15,541 nucleotides of DNA, from contig JAZUAN010000038.1 of the NCBI GenBank assembly GCA_045638005.1, positions 1 through 15,541 of the forward strand, read 5' to 3'. This DNA is from URNF01 sp045638005 (GTDB lineage: Bacteria > Bacillota > Clostridia > Oscillospirales > Acutalibacteraceae). This document shows, in pieces, positions 1 through 5,917 of the stretch. A model generated the notes under the pieces. The model was given only the letters and a program-made list of their open reading frames with translations. It did no database searches and was not told the origin of the DNA. Each line of letters opens with the position of its first letter. Positions within the stretch are counted from its first letter, which is position 1. A program made the translations under genes and the position numbers.

Positions 1-648
1 AATAGCAATACGCTTATTTACGTTAAGGATGGCGCAAAGCTTATCGTTGATGGAAACGGTACCATTGACTTGGAAGGTGTTTCCACTATGGCTATTTTTG
101 CTCCCTACGGTGAATTGGTAATCGAAAACGGTACTTTCATCAGAGACGAAGTTACCTCTGTTACCAATAAAACAACCGGTTTGTTTATGGGTTGCAAGAG
201 CACTGCTTCCAACGTAACCATAAACGGTGGCTATTTTGACAGCGGTTACTATGACGAGAATGCAGCCGATATTGAGGCTATTCTTGCCGGTACCAAAGAG
301 TTTACCGAAACTTCGGATGATATTGCAAAACGCGGTAACTCTAAGGATACCAACAAGGTCAGAGTTGCACTCAAGGACAACGTATCCGCTTTGTTGAACC
401 ATTCCGGTTACGGTTCCTTTAAGATCTACGGCGGTACCTTTGTAGGTGCAAACCCTGCTTGGGGCGATGAGGGCTGTATGCTCCCCACTACTCCCAATTA
501 TCTCCGTCCTTGGTCTTACTATCAGGGAGCCCTTCTCGACGGTCAAGTATTCAATGCTGAAGGTATCGAAATTCCTACCGGTTACACCATCACCGAAGGC
601 ACTACTGCAGACGGCATACCCGTCTATACTGTAGATTACAATAAGTAA
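1..648 (+). CDS. Beta-helix-like surface protein, 3' end (partial)
   Basis: The frame is open from the first base of the window, so the start lies upstream; 215 codons plus TAA are visible. The translation is rich in short Gly/Asn/Thr strand-turn units such as AKLIVDGNGTID, GELVIENGTFI, VTINGGYFDSG and SFKIYGGTFVG. These resemble rungs of right-handed parallel beta-helix (pectate-lyase-like) surface proteins of gut Firmicutes. The tail ends in VYTVDYNK with no LPXTG motif, membrane helix or repeat anchor, so it was probably secreted or anchored by an N-terminal part outside the window. Adhesion or glycan binding is an inference from the fold type. An internal TTG at 70 is in frame but has no ribosome binding site and is not the start. 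The family call is moderate and the function unknown. Confidence 0.6.
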   Translation, partial: NSNTLIYVKDGAKLIVDGNGTIDLEGVSTMAIFAPYGELVIENGTFIRDEVTSVTNKTTGLFMGCKSTASNVTINGGYFDSGYYDENAADIEAILAGTKEFTETSDDIAKRGNSKDTNKVRVALKDNVSALLNHSGYGSFKIYGGTFVGANPAWGDEGCMLPTTPNYLRPWSYYQGALLDGQVFNAEGIEIPTGYTITEGTTADGIPVYTVDYNK

Positions 649-667
649 TTACAGTCAATAAGTCCGT

Positions 668-736
668 CCTATCCTCTTCGCGAGGATAGGCGGCAATCAA
701 AGGGCATAAGCAAATTCTTGTGTCTTTTGATTGCCG
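668..736. repeat. Two-hairpin element, copy 1
   Basis: Two abutting stem-loops. The first is CCTATCCTC/GAGGATAGG (668-676/682-690, 9 bp, 5-nt loop). The second starts at the next base: 691-710 pairs with 717-736 over 20 consecutive positions including three G-U pairs, with a 6-nt loop. No T-tract follows, so it does not look like an intrinsic terminator. The block GGCGGCAATCAAAGGGCA and the far arm CTTTTGATTGC recur at 1254-1271 and 1315-1325. Confidence 0.7.
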
Positions 737-796
737 TTGTAATCTAGAAAAAAAGATTTTCGGCAAAAATATTATCCCAAAGCGAGTTGATTCCAG

Positions 797-940
797 ATGT
801 TACAATTTATTTTAGGCGCCTTGGTCGGTGGTTTTGTAGGTTTTGCAGTTTGCGCTATCTGCAATATGGCTGGCACCGATGACCGCACAGAAGCACCCAA
901 AGTCAAAGAACCAGGAGATAGCGATGCCACAAGCAAATAA
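797..940 (+). CDS. DUF3789-type small membrane protein
   Basis: A 47-residue protein beginning MLQFILGALVGGFVGF, with one hydrophobic helix (about residues 3-24), the AICNMAG segment and a short charged tail ending DSDATSK. This pattern (MLxFxxGxxxGGxxG followed by CNxAGxxDR) is what I recognise as the DUF3789 family, common in conjugative elements and phages of Clostridia and functionally uncharacterised. The upstream ribosome binding site is weak. The next gene starts at 924, inside this one and in another frame, so the two are probably translationally coupled. Function is not known; the membrane location follows from the helix. The family is assigned from memory of the motif. Confidence 0.65.
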   Translation: MLQFILGALVGGFVGFAVCAICNMAGTDDRTEAPKVKEPGDSDATSK

Positions 941-1154
941 CCCCGATACTGGGCTTTACCTACTCATTGGCATAGTTGCCGCATTTTTCTTAATTTTGTT
1001 GTTATTCGGTTTAGCCTCCTTTATCAACGACTTTTCTCAGGAACTTAAATACATAAATTGCGAAATTCGGCGAACTGATGGATCCGAGCGTCGTTATTGG
1101 ATTCGCAAAAGGCGGAGATTGTGGTTATCCTTAATTCCGTTTGTGAAATATTAA
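924..1154 (+). CDS. Small membrane protein, conjugative-element type
   Basis: A 76-residue protein, MPQANNPDTGLYLLIGIV... to ...LWLSLIPFVKY. The ATG at 924 is preferred over in-frame starts further upstream because AGGAG at 913-917 lies six bases before it; this site is within the DUF3789-type gene, which the start overlaps by 17 nt. One membrane helix spans about residues 10-35. A very basic segment follows (RRTDGSERRYWIRKRRRLW). The closing LWLSLIPF motif resembles small proteins encoded in Tn1549-like integrative conjugative elements of Firmicutes, but that is a memory-based likeness. The pair looks like residual or travelling cargo of such an element; no integrase, relaxase or conjugation gene is in the window. 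Role unknown. Confidence 0.6.
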   Translation: MPQANNPDTGLYLLIGIVAAFFLILLLFGLASFINDFSQELKYINCEIRRTDGSERRYWIRKRRRLWLSLIPFVKY

Positions 1155-1234
1155 TCTACTTACAACAGAGGTTTTCTCTGTAGTGAGCGTGGTAATGAAA
1201 TGTGTCTTGTCTTCAAACATTTTTACCTCGCGCT

Positions 1235-1326
1235 GCCCATTTTTCATAGATGGGCGGCAATCAAAGGGCACAACTTGAAGTAATAAGTAATAGTGAAGAG
1301 GTAATAGGTTGTACCTTTTGATTGCT
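1235..1326. repeat. Two-hairpin element, copy 2 (leader of pilin gene)
   Basis: Same architecture as 668-736. The first hairpin is GCCCAT/ATGGGC (1235-1240/1250-1255). The second begins right after it: 1256-1274 pairs with 1308-1326, with one C-A mismatch and two G-U pairs. The enlarged loop contains three GTAATA words within an AG-rich stretch. The block GGCGGCAATCAAAGGGCA is identical to copy 1, while the first hairpins differ in sequence yet keep pairing. The element ends 22 nt before the AAGGAGG of the pilin-like gene, so it may be an mRNA leader. A separate stem ACAGAG/CTCTGT at 1165-1181 lies between the small-protein gene and this element. Confidence 0.65.
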
Positions 1327-1362
1327 GATGATTCTTTTCACTTTTGCAAGGAGGCAAATACA

Positions 1363-3195
1363 TTGTTAAAAAACAAGATATTCAGACGATTAGCGTTGCT
1401 TGTTTCGTTGATAGTGCTTCTAACTTCTACGGTAAATACCACCTTTGGTTTTATCGTGACGAAAACGGACAGTTTGATAAACACTTTTGTTCCGTTTGAT
1501 AGCATTATTAACAATCTTTTGATAAGCAAGAATGTAGAACACCCCTTTGGTGACGAATACGTAATACCCGATAATATCTCTTTTGATTTTAAGGTGGATT
1601 TCGGTTCCGTTTATGCAAACACCACAATTAAAACAACAAATGGTGATATTAATGCCGATAAAAATGGTTCTATTCAAATCACTGTAAAACCCGGAAAAAC
1701 CTTTGCGGTTGAAGGGATTGATGCCGGTACAAAAGTAACCGTTACAGAGATACAAAAAGATGGCAGTGGCTTTACTGTAAAAGACGGAGCCTCTACAATG
1801 GAAGGAATCGTAGCCGAAGACGGCAGTTTAAAATTTGATTATGTGAACATCTATGCCCCGGCAAGCGTTCAACCTACCAATGTAACTGTAGAAGGCACAA
1901 AGGTCCTTGAAGGTCGCGATTGGCAAAGCGGAGATACTTTCTCATTTACATTAGAACAAAAGCAAAGCGATGAAAGTTGGACGGTTATTGGCACAAAAGC
2001 CGTTACTTATGATGCGGAAAACGCCGACTTTAACCAATTTGATTTTAGCGACTTGGTACAGGCACTCACATTTGACAAGGTTGGCACATACAATTTCCGT
2101 ATGACTGAGGTAGTGGGTAATCTCGAAAATGTGGATTACGACAAGAGTGTTAACACATTTGCCATTAAAGTTACGGATGTGGATATGGATGGCAAGTTGG
2201 AAGTGTCCACTGTAACCGCCGCACAGAATGCATCTGTAAAAGAAATGGATGGCAAATATACTATAAGCGTGACGTTTAACAATACATTCATTCCGATTGT
2301 TCCTGATCCTGAAGATATAGCAGTAAAAATTGATGTTGATAAAACAGTCAAAAACACCGGTTCTTCTTCTATTGGTCCTGCCGGGTTTGAGTTTGTATTG
2401 GAAAATACAGTAAGTGACGGGAAACTGACTCTTAAAACAGATGAAAATGGTGACGCAGCATTCTATCTCCCGTTTACGGCTGCTGACGTCGGCAAAATGT
2501 TTACTTATAAGTTATCAGAAATCAATAACGGTATGCCAGGAGTCACCTATGACACCAAGGTATATGATATTTCTATAGCAATTACTTTGGGTGCTGACAA
2601 CAAGTTAGTAGCATCCATCACGATGAATGGCGAAAAGGTTGATAAAGCGATTGCATCTTTCGAGAATATTTATCATACTGAGCTTCCTGCTCCTGATGAC
2701 ATATCGGTTGAAATTACGGCCAACAAAACAGTTAAGAATACCGGCATGGCAAAGATAGGACTGGAAGGCTTCGAATTTGTCCTTGAAAATACGGTGAACG
2801 ATGAAAAGCTTATTCTTGCTTCAAATGTGGAAGGTAAAGCAATCTTTACTCTTCCGTACACTGCTAAGGATATTGGTAAGACATATACCTATACGCTTTC
2901 TGAGACTGATAAAGGTGTTGTTGGCGTAACCTATGATGCTACAGTTTACGCTATTTCTATTTCAATCTCTTTGAATGATGATAACAAGCTGATTGCCAAT
3001 ATTATTATGAACGGACAAATGATTGAAAAACCTGTTGTAGAATTTGTAAACACCTATCATGCTAATTTGTCCGATTTCCCTCAAACCGGAGATAATAGCA
3101 ATATTACGTTCTGGTTCATTATGATGATTATCAGCGGTACAGCCTGTATAGTTCTCGTTCTTCTCGACAAGAGATATGCAAGAAAGAAACACTAA
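1363..3195 (+). CDS. Sortase-anchored pilin-like surface protein
   Basis: A 610-residue secreted protein. The start is a TTG at 1363 chosen for its AAGGAGG (1348-1354, 8-nt spacing); it gives a clean signal peptide (KNKIFRRLALLVSLIVLL). An N-terminal domain (about 40-165) is followed by three Spy0128/FctA-like pilin domains at about 173-315, 318-442 and 446-568. Each has a Lys near the first strand (GTKVLEG, VDKTVKN, ANKTVKN), a central Glu (RMTEV, KLSEI, TLSET) and a closing Asn (FNNTF, FENIYH, FVNTYH), the usual residues of intramolecular isopeptide bonds. The last two domains are a tandem duplication. The C-terminus is a sorting signal: FPQTG at 572-576, a hydrophobic helix, then KRYARKKH. 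It should be covalently attached to peptidoglycan by a sortase, or polymerised; none is in the window. Confidence 0.88.
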   Translation: MLKNKIFRRLALLVSLIVLLTSTVNTTFGFIVTKTDSLINTFVPFDSIINNLLISKNVEHPFGDEYVIPDNISFDFKVDFGSVYANTTIKTTNGDINADKNGSIQITVKPGKTFAVEGIDAGTKVTVTEIQKDGSGFTVKDGASTMEGIVAEDGSLKFDYVNIYAPASVQPTNVTVEGTKVLEGRDWQSGDTFSFTLEQKQSDESWTVIGTKAVTYDAENADFNQFDFSDLVQALTFDKVGTYNFRMTEVVGNLENVDYDKSVNTFAIKVTDVDMDGKLEVSTVTAAQNASVKEMDGKYTISVTFNNTFIPIVPDPEDIAVKIDVDKTVKNTGSSSIGPAGFEFVLENTVSDGKLTLKTDENGDAAFYLPFTAADVGKMFTYKLSEINNGMPGVTYDTKVYDISIAITLGADNKLVASITMNGEKVDKAIASFENIYHTELPAPDDISVEITANKTVKNTGMAKIGLEGFEFVLENTVNDEKLILASNVEGKAIFTLPYTAKDIGKTYTYTLSETDKGVVGVTYDATVYAISISISLNDDNKLIANIIMNGQMIEKPVVEFVNTYHANLSDFPQTGDNSNITFWFIMMIISGTACIVLVLLDKRYARKKH

Positions 3196-3295
3196 CCCAT
3201 ATGAGAGAGAAATAAAAATGATAAATAAAATATCGAGGTTGTTTAAAAGTTTGCCATACATCAACGAACGAAAAAGAAAATTCTCTACGTAAATA

Positions 3296-4426
3296 ATGCG
3301 CCTGTGGCGGAGGAATATGAGCATTGTGTTGTATGCGGCGCATTTTGTGGATGATTTCTTTAGCCTTGCTGCACCCAATCGCAACGGGCTTTGCTACCGC
3401 GATGAGATATTCTTGAACAGATTGCCGGCATACAGCTATTCCACCGCGCCTAAAGCAAAAACCCGCAGTTTGTTTACATGGGGACATCCCATCAACGATT
3501 ACCGGAAATGTATCGAAACACTCGCGCGGCTCAAATTCAACCAAATCATTGTATGGAATGATTATCTGCCGATCAACGCAGAGGAATTTGTCGACTATGC
3601 GCACAGCTTCGGCTTGACCGTTGTTTGGGGTTATGCGTGGGGCTGGTTCCCGGATTGCACAAAGGTGGATCTGCAGAAGCTGGATGCACTCAAAGCAGAG
3701 GTTATTGACACCTACAATCGTGTGTACAAGGGAAAAGGCGACGGCATTTATTTCCAATCGTTCACCGAACTGCACACCGCCACCCTGCAGGGCAAGGTCA
3801 TTGCCGAGGTGGTCACCGATTTTGTGAATGACACCGCTGCCGCTTTATTGGAAAACGAACCGAATTTGCTTATCCAATTCGGTCTGCACGCAATTTCCGT
3901 CAAAGACAACGCCGACTATCTGGCAAAAGTGGATCCGCGGGTGCAGATTATTTGGGAGGATTGCGGTATCTTCCCCTATGGGCATGATTTTGAAAGAAAC
4001 GCCGCTTTGGAGCAAAGCGCGCTAGATTTCACCCACCTTGTTATCAAGCAGCGCCCCGGCGTACCCGTTGGCATGGTATTCAAGGGTATGTTAAAACAAG
4101 ATTGGCCCAACTTTGAACATCAAGCAGGTCCTTTCATCCTCGGTCAATCTTCCGAAGCGGTCATCAAGAGAGATATGGAGATGTTTACCCCCATTTGGCG
4201 GTATCTGCAGAATGAATGGTTCAAAAACGGCGACCTCGCCCACACACTTGCTAATGCGTGTATAGAAGATGCCACCGCTGATCTCAATTTCTGTATTGCC
4301 TCCCACATTGCGGACACACCGTGGTATCCGCTGGCACTCTGCGCAGAGCTTTTCTGGGATCCCACACCTGCATATGAGGATATCGTGGCCAGGGTCACGA
4401 GAAGATCGTTTGTAGAGTTTACATAA
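3296..4426 (+). CDS. TIM-barrel glycosidase-like protein, N-terminus doubtful
   Basis: 376 residues. From about residue 45 the sequence looks like an intact barrel enzyme: AYSYSTAPKAKTRSLFTWGHPINDYRK, NQIIVWNDYLPINAEEFVDYAH, WGYAWGW, GIYFQSFTEL and VQIIWEDCG. The Trp/Asp/Glu-rich strand ends resemble alpha-glucuronidase or hexosaminidase-like glycoside hydrolases, and I infer action on a glycan or uronic-acid sugar. I cannot name the family. The first 40 residues (MRLWRRNMSIVLYAAHF...) look unlike a designed N-terminus: a stop sits at 3290-3292 and the ATG at 3296 lacks a ribosome binding site. The in-frame ATG at 3317 has GGAGG at 3309-3313, only 3 nt away. The gene also sits where AT-rich surface-gene DNA changes to GC-richer DNA. 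A 5' truncation is therefore plausible. Confidence 0.6.
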   Translation: MRLWRRNMSIVLYAAHFVDDFFSLAAPNRNGLCYRDEIFLNRLPAYSYSTAPKAKTRSLFTWGHPINDYRKCIETLARLKFNQIIVWNDYLPINAEEFVDYAHSFGLTVVWGYAWGWFPDCTKVDLQKLDALKAEVIDTYNRVYKGKGDGIYFQSFTELHTATLQGKVIAEVVTDFVNDTAAALLENEPNLLIQFGLHAISVKDNADYLAKVDPRVQIIWEDCGIFPYGHDFERNAALEQSALDFTHLVIKQRPGVPVGMVFKGMLKQDWPNFEHQAGPFILGQSSEAVIKRDMEMFTPIWRYLQNEWFKNGDLAHTLANACIEDATADLNFCIASHIADTPWYPLALCAELFWDPTPAYEDIVARVTRRSFVEFT

Positions 4427-4430
4427 TAAC

Positions 4431-4480
4431 AAAAAACAACCACCATAAGGGTTGTACTCTAAAGCATCGGCGGTTTTTTT
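4431..4480. terminator. Possible intrinsic terminator between convergent genes
   Basis: An A6 run (4431-4436) and a T7 run (4474-4480) flank weak pairing: ACAACC/GGTTGT (4436-4441/4450-4455), or AACCACC with GGCGGTT (4438-4444/4469-4475, one mismatch). It is placed between the plus glycosidase-like gene and the minus-strand remnant, so it could serve both directions. The pairing is imperfect. Confidence 0.4.
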
Positions 4481-4484
4481 GCGA

Positions 4485-4712
4485 TTACTCGGTGATACCG
4501 AGGATGGCATATACAACAGCAAACATATTGTCGTTATTAAGCGCGGCACTCTCCGCCACACGGGCGGCGGCTTCTTCTCCCTCACCCATCGCAACTTGCA
4601 TCATACCCGAGAGGTGCAGATACTGCGCTTTGCGCAGGCGTGCAGGTTCATCCATAAACGGAATGAAGAACGGGGTGGTGCCGAAATATCCGCTGTCGGT
4701 AACGGTCGGGTA
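4485..4712 (-). pseudogene. 3' remnant of a minus-strand gene, TPR-like end
   Basis: Reading leftward, 75 sense codons end in TAA at 4485. They follow an in-frame TAA (4713-4715) with no usable start. The translation runs from about PTVTDSGYFGTTPFFIPFMD through EPARLRKAQYLHLSGMMQVA to FAVVYAILGITE. This is a sensible protein tail: a GYFGTTPFF strand, then helices with Ala-rich spacing as in a tetratricopeptide-type C-terminus. It has the GC-rich codon use of the neighbouring backbone genes and no start, so I read it as the surviving end of a deleted gene. Large carbohydrate-related proteins of the DUF5107 type can end like this, but I cannot confirm the family. It converges on the glycosidase-like gene, whose own 5' end is doubtful. 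Confidence 0.5.
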
Positions 4713-4757
4713 TTATGAAAATCGGTTTAGAGGAAATATAAGAATACAGCACTTGTC

Positions 4758-4790
4758 CACCTCTCTTAGCATATAGTGTTAGGGGAGGTG
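4758..4790 (+). promoter_or_regulatory. Hairpin covering the ribosome binding site
   Basis: CACCTCTCTT (4758-4767) can pair with AGGGGAGGTG (4781-4790) over ten positions, two of them G-U, around a 13-nt loop. The right arm is the entire Shine-Dalgarno sequence of the gene starting at 4798, so pairing would hide it. Confidence 0.5.
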
Positions 4791-4797
4791 AATTTTT

Positions 4798-5208
4798 ATG
4801 GCATTATGTGGCTGTAACAACAGATGGAACTGCACGAGTCTTGCTGTCATTGCCAGTGTGATCATTGGTGTTGTAACAGCGTTTCTGCAGATTACCGCGG
4901 TAGTGACGGTAACACCGATATTCTTGTGGGTCGTATTCAGCATTGCGATTGCGTATTTGGCGGTCACGCTGCTTGCAACTGCACTTATTCGCAAAGAAGC
5001 GGGAGGAGCTTGTCTATGTCCCGCACTTGCAGCACAGCTCATAGGTCTGCTCGGCAGCATTCTGTTTTCTATCGTACTTTTAGCAGTCGGCTTTGCCGCC
5101 ACCAGCATCGTCGGCGCCATTTTCTTGGGTATATTGCTGTTCTTCTTCGCCTTAGCGGTAACCACTACCGCATGCGTCGCAAAGTGCTTCGCAAACTGCG
5201 GGAATTAA
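4798..5208 (+). CDS. Small cysteine-rich four-helix membrane protein
   Basis: 136 residues starting MALCGCNNRWNCTS. The start is firm: GGGGAGGTG at 4782-4790, seven bases upstream of ATG. There are four predicted membrane segments in two pairs, at about 14-36, 41-63, 78-101 and 104-124. Cysteines cluster at the N-terminus (C4, C6, C12), in the middle (ACLCP) and at the end (CVAKCFANCGN), all near membrane boundaries. Similar short CNN-leader membrane proteins occur in Clostridia with no assigned function; a sporulation or envelope role is speculation. It is monocistronic, and its ribosome binding site lies in a possible hairpin. The stem-loop just beyond its stop (5217-5236) has the T-tract orientation of the minus strand, so it probably terminates the opposing tRNA unit. 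Confidence 0.72.
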   Translation: MALCGCNNRWNCTSLAVIASVIIGVVTAFLQITAVVTVTPIFLWVVFSIAIAYLAVTLLATALIRKEAGGACLCPALAAQLIGLLGSILFSIVLLAVGFAATSIVGAIFLGILLFFFALAVTTTACVAKCFANCGN

Positions 5209-5216
5209 AAAGCAAA

Positions 5217-5236
5217 AGCACCTCGTTTGAGGTGCT
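5217..5236 (-). terminator. Hairpin closing the tRNA-Ser downstream element
   Basis: AGCACCTC/GAGGTGCT (5217-5224/5229-5236), an 8-bp stem with a GTTT loop on the plus strand. Read on the minus strand, the stem is followed by TTTTGCTTTTT, as expected for an intrinsic terminator of leftward transcription. On the plus strand there is no T-tract. Confidence 0.6.
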
Positions 5237-5392
5237 CGATAGAATAACCGGAGTTGCGTTATCGTGTGTGCTAATTTCTTGTAAAACCCACGCAACTCCT
5301 TTGCGAAAATTCCGCATAGCGGAATTTTCAGGTTCTCCATCCATGTCACTGAGAAAAAGAAACAGACACCCGAAAAGGGTGTCTGTTTCTTT
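5237..5392 (-). repeat. tRNA-downstream repeat element, copy A
   Basis: On the minus strand, directly after tRNA-Ser(GCT), come in order three structures. The first is a terminator hairpin built on GAAACAGACACCC. The second, after an ATG-led motif reading MDGEPEN (ATG at 5344-5342), is an 11-bp hairpin, 5305-5315/5319-5329, with a 3-nt loop. The third is GGAGTTGCGT/ACGCAACTCC (5250-5259/5290-5299). The 5217-5236 hairpin then closes the unit. Partial copies follow tRNA-Ser(GGA) and tRNA-Thr at 5918 and 15399. Hairpin 2 differs from copy C by paired changes, so pairing is conserved. Confidence 0.7.
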
Positions 5393-5393
5393 T
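5355..5393 (-). terminator. Terminator of the minus-strand tRNA-Ser pair
   Basis: A perfect 17-bp stem (5355-5371/5377-5393) with a 5-nt loop, A-tract on one side and T-tract on the other. It begins at the last CCA base of tRNA-Ser(GCT) and its leftward product ends in TTTTT. The core GAAACAGACACCC is identical to that after tRNA-Ser(GGA). Confidence 0.85.
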
Positions 5394-5483
5394 GGCGGAG
5401 AAGGAGGGACTCGAACCCTCGCGCCGGTTACCCGACCTACGCCCTTAGCAGGGGCGCCTCGTCACCAACTTGAGTACTTCTCC
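5393..5483 (-). tRNA. tRNA-Ser(GCT)
   Basis: A 91-nt class II tRNA with acceptor GGAGAAG/CTTCTCC, encoded CCA, long variable arm and T-loop TTCGAGT. The anticodon stem CGCCC/GGGCG closes the loop CTGCTAA, giving anticodon GCT, which reads AGC and AGU serine codons. It is the second gene of a minus-strand pair behind tRNA-Ser(TGA). The 61-nt spacer between them contains a GAACAG/CTGTTC stem (5494-5499/5513-5518), possibly a processing signal. Confidence 0.95.
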
Positions 5484-5544
5484 ATTTATAGCAGAACAGG
5501 TGCAGTGATCAGCTGTTCCGACCTATCAAATTATTTGTAAGAGA

Positions 5545-5632
5545 TGGCGGAGAGGAAGGGATTCGAACCCTTGGCTCTTGACGAGTCACTGGTTTTCAAG
5601 ACCAGCTCCATAAACCGCTCGGACACCTCTCC
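5545..5632 (-). tRNA. tRNA-Ser(TGA)
   Basis: An 88-nt class II tRNA with acceptor GGAGAGG/CCTCTCC, encoded CCA, long variable arm and T-loop TTCGAAT. The anticodon stem CTGGT/ACCAG closes CTTGAAA, giving anticodon TGA for UCA and related serine codons. It is the promoter-proximal gene of the minus-strand pair; the promoter lies at 5650-5678. Confidence 0.95.
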
Positions 5633-5649
5633 GTGGGATAACGCAGATA

Positions 5650-5678
5650 ATGGTATCACTTATTTTCGCTTTTGTCAA
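5650..5678 (-). promoter_or_regulatory. Sigma-A-type promoter for the tRNA-Ser pair
   Basis: On the minus strand: perfect -35 TTGACA (5678-5673), 17-nt spacer, -10 TACCAT (5655-5650). Initiation would fall about 10 nt before tRNA-Ser(TGA). Confidence 0.7.
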
Positions 5679-5760
5679 GATGCGGAATGTAAATTTCCGT
5701 GTTATTCTTAAAAAGAAAATTATATTTAAAACTTTTCTCAAAAATATTTCCGCTTTTCTA

Positions 5761-5789
5761 TTGACAACCGACAATATTTTCATTATAAT
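5761..5789 (+). promoter_or_regulatory. Consensus sigma-A promoter for tRNA-Ser(GGA)
   Basis: Perfect TTGACA (5761-5766), a 17-nt spacer and perfect TATAAT (5784-5789). The start point would be near 5796, about 30 nt before the tRNA. It diverges from the promoter at 5650-5678; the stretch between is AT-rich and holds no convincing gene. Confidence 0.88.
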
Positions 5790-5826
5790 AATCGAGCGCT
5801 TAAACGGCGCACAATTGAAAATGTAC

Positions 5827-5917
5827 GGAGAGATGGCTGAGCTGGCCTAAGGCGCACGATTGGAAATCGTGTAACGGTTAACCCCGTTCGAGGGTTCGAA
5901 TCCCTCTCTCTCCGCCA
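5827..5917 (+). tRNA. tRNA-Ser(GGA)
   Basis: A 91-nt class II tRNA with acceptor GGAGAGA/TCTCTCC, encoded CCA, long variable arm and T-loop TTCGAAT. The anticodon stem CACGA/TCGTG closes TTGGAAA, giving anticodon GGA for UCC/UCU serine codons. Driven by the consensus promoter at 5761 and followed at once by a terminator hairpin. Confidence 0.95.

Noticed and set aside
668..1326. The two-hairpin elements as integron attC sites bounding a gene cassette
   Set aside because: No integrase is visible and no clear core sites flank the stems; kept as a structural repeat only.
3218..3292. 24-codon frame after the pilin gene (MINKISRLFKSLPYINERKRK...)
   Set aside because: Weak ribosome binding site, no family, ends in the suspected scar; too little to call a gene.
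3131..3775. Long minus-strand frame opposite the pilin end and glycosidase-like gene
   Set aside because: Antisense shadow crossing two plus-strand genes, with no start signal or family likeness.
4452..4776. Plus-strand open frames across 4452-4776
   Set aside because: No ribosome binding site or recognisable protein; the minus-strand frame gives the credible protein tail.
5152..5349. Minus-strand frame over copy A of the tRNA-downstream element
   Set aside because: It overlaps two hairpins and the end of the membrane-protein gene; better explained by the repeat.
5650..5850. Plus-strand frame between the divergent tRNAs
   Set aside because: It contains the tRNA-Ser(GGA) promoter and runs into the tRNA itself; low-complexity AT-rich translation.
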